Of a stretch of DNA of 5,444 bases, positions 5,439 through 5,444 are shown piece after piece (position 1 is the first letter of the stretch; the number at the start of each line of letters is the position of its first letter). This DNA comes from an uncultured Peptococcaceae bacterium. Its GTDB lineage: Bacteria > Bacillota > Peptococcia > Peptococcales > Peptococcaceae. The DNA is taken from the NCBI GenBank assembly GCA_902496505.1, contig CABVBB010000190.1, positions 1 to 5,444 on the forward strand, in the 5' to 3' direction. Below the pieces are notes generated by a model that was given only the letters and a program-made list of their open reading frames with translations, made no database searches and was not told the origin of the DNA. Both the position numbers and the translations under genes were made by a program.

Positions 5439-5444
5439 TATGAC

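Noticed and set aside
1..5444. Mobile element, phage, defence system or CRISPR array
   Set aside because: No transposase, integrase, terminal repeats, repeat-spacer pattern or compositional break was seen.

Overview
The window reads as ordinary chromosomal DNA of a Firmicutes-type (Bacillota) bacterium. The evidence is a T-box riboswitch, a SigH-like sigma factor, strong AAGGAG-type ribosome binding sites and classical hairpin-plus-T terminators. The balanced base composition and the style of the proteins fit the Negativicutes (Selenomonas/Megasphaera/Acidaminococcus-like), but that placement is an inference. I see no insertion sequence, phage gene, CRISPR array, tRNA or rRNA.

Layout, left to right. 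(a) 1-1945, minus strand: a trpBA tryptophan synthase operon. A strong promoter (1917-1945) feeds a leader of about 300 nt that is a tryptophan-specific T-box riboswitch (specifier codon UGG) ending in an intrinsic terminator. trpB follows, and then trpA, which overlaps trpB by 8 nt and runs off the left edge. (b) 1979-3691, minus strand: cysK (O-acetylserine sulfhydrylase), 41 bp, then a SigH/Spo0H-like sigma factor gene, then a terminator. The two genes look like one transcription unit. (c) 3619-3875: a divergent intergenic region with an extended -10 promoter facing each way, a 7-bp-arm dyad and three copies of an 8-mer, which together look like a regulatory region. (d) 3876-5048, plus strand: a 12-TM MFS permease of unknown substrate, closed by a terminator. 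(e) 5114-5438, minus strand: a small DUF2007-type protein converging on the permease and closed by its own hairpin.

How the genes relate. TrpB and CysK are both fold-type II PLP enzymes working at the serine node: TrpB condenses L-serine with indole, and CysK replaces the acetyl group of O-acetylserine with sulfide. The trp operon is controlled by tRNA-Trp charging through the T-box. The cysK-sigma pair and the permease share a divergent control region, so a link between sulfur/amino-acid metabolism and the exporter is possible but unproven. The least expected points are the cysK-sigma pairing and the repeats in the divergent region. Nothing here clearly amounts to an undescribed system.
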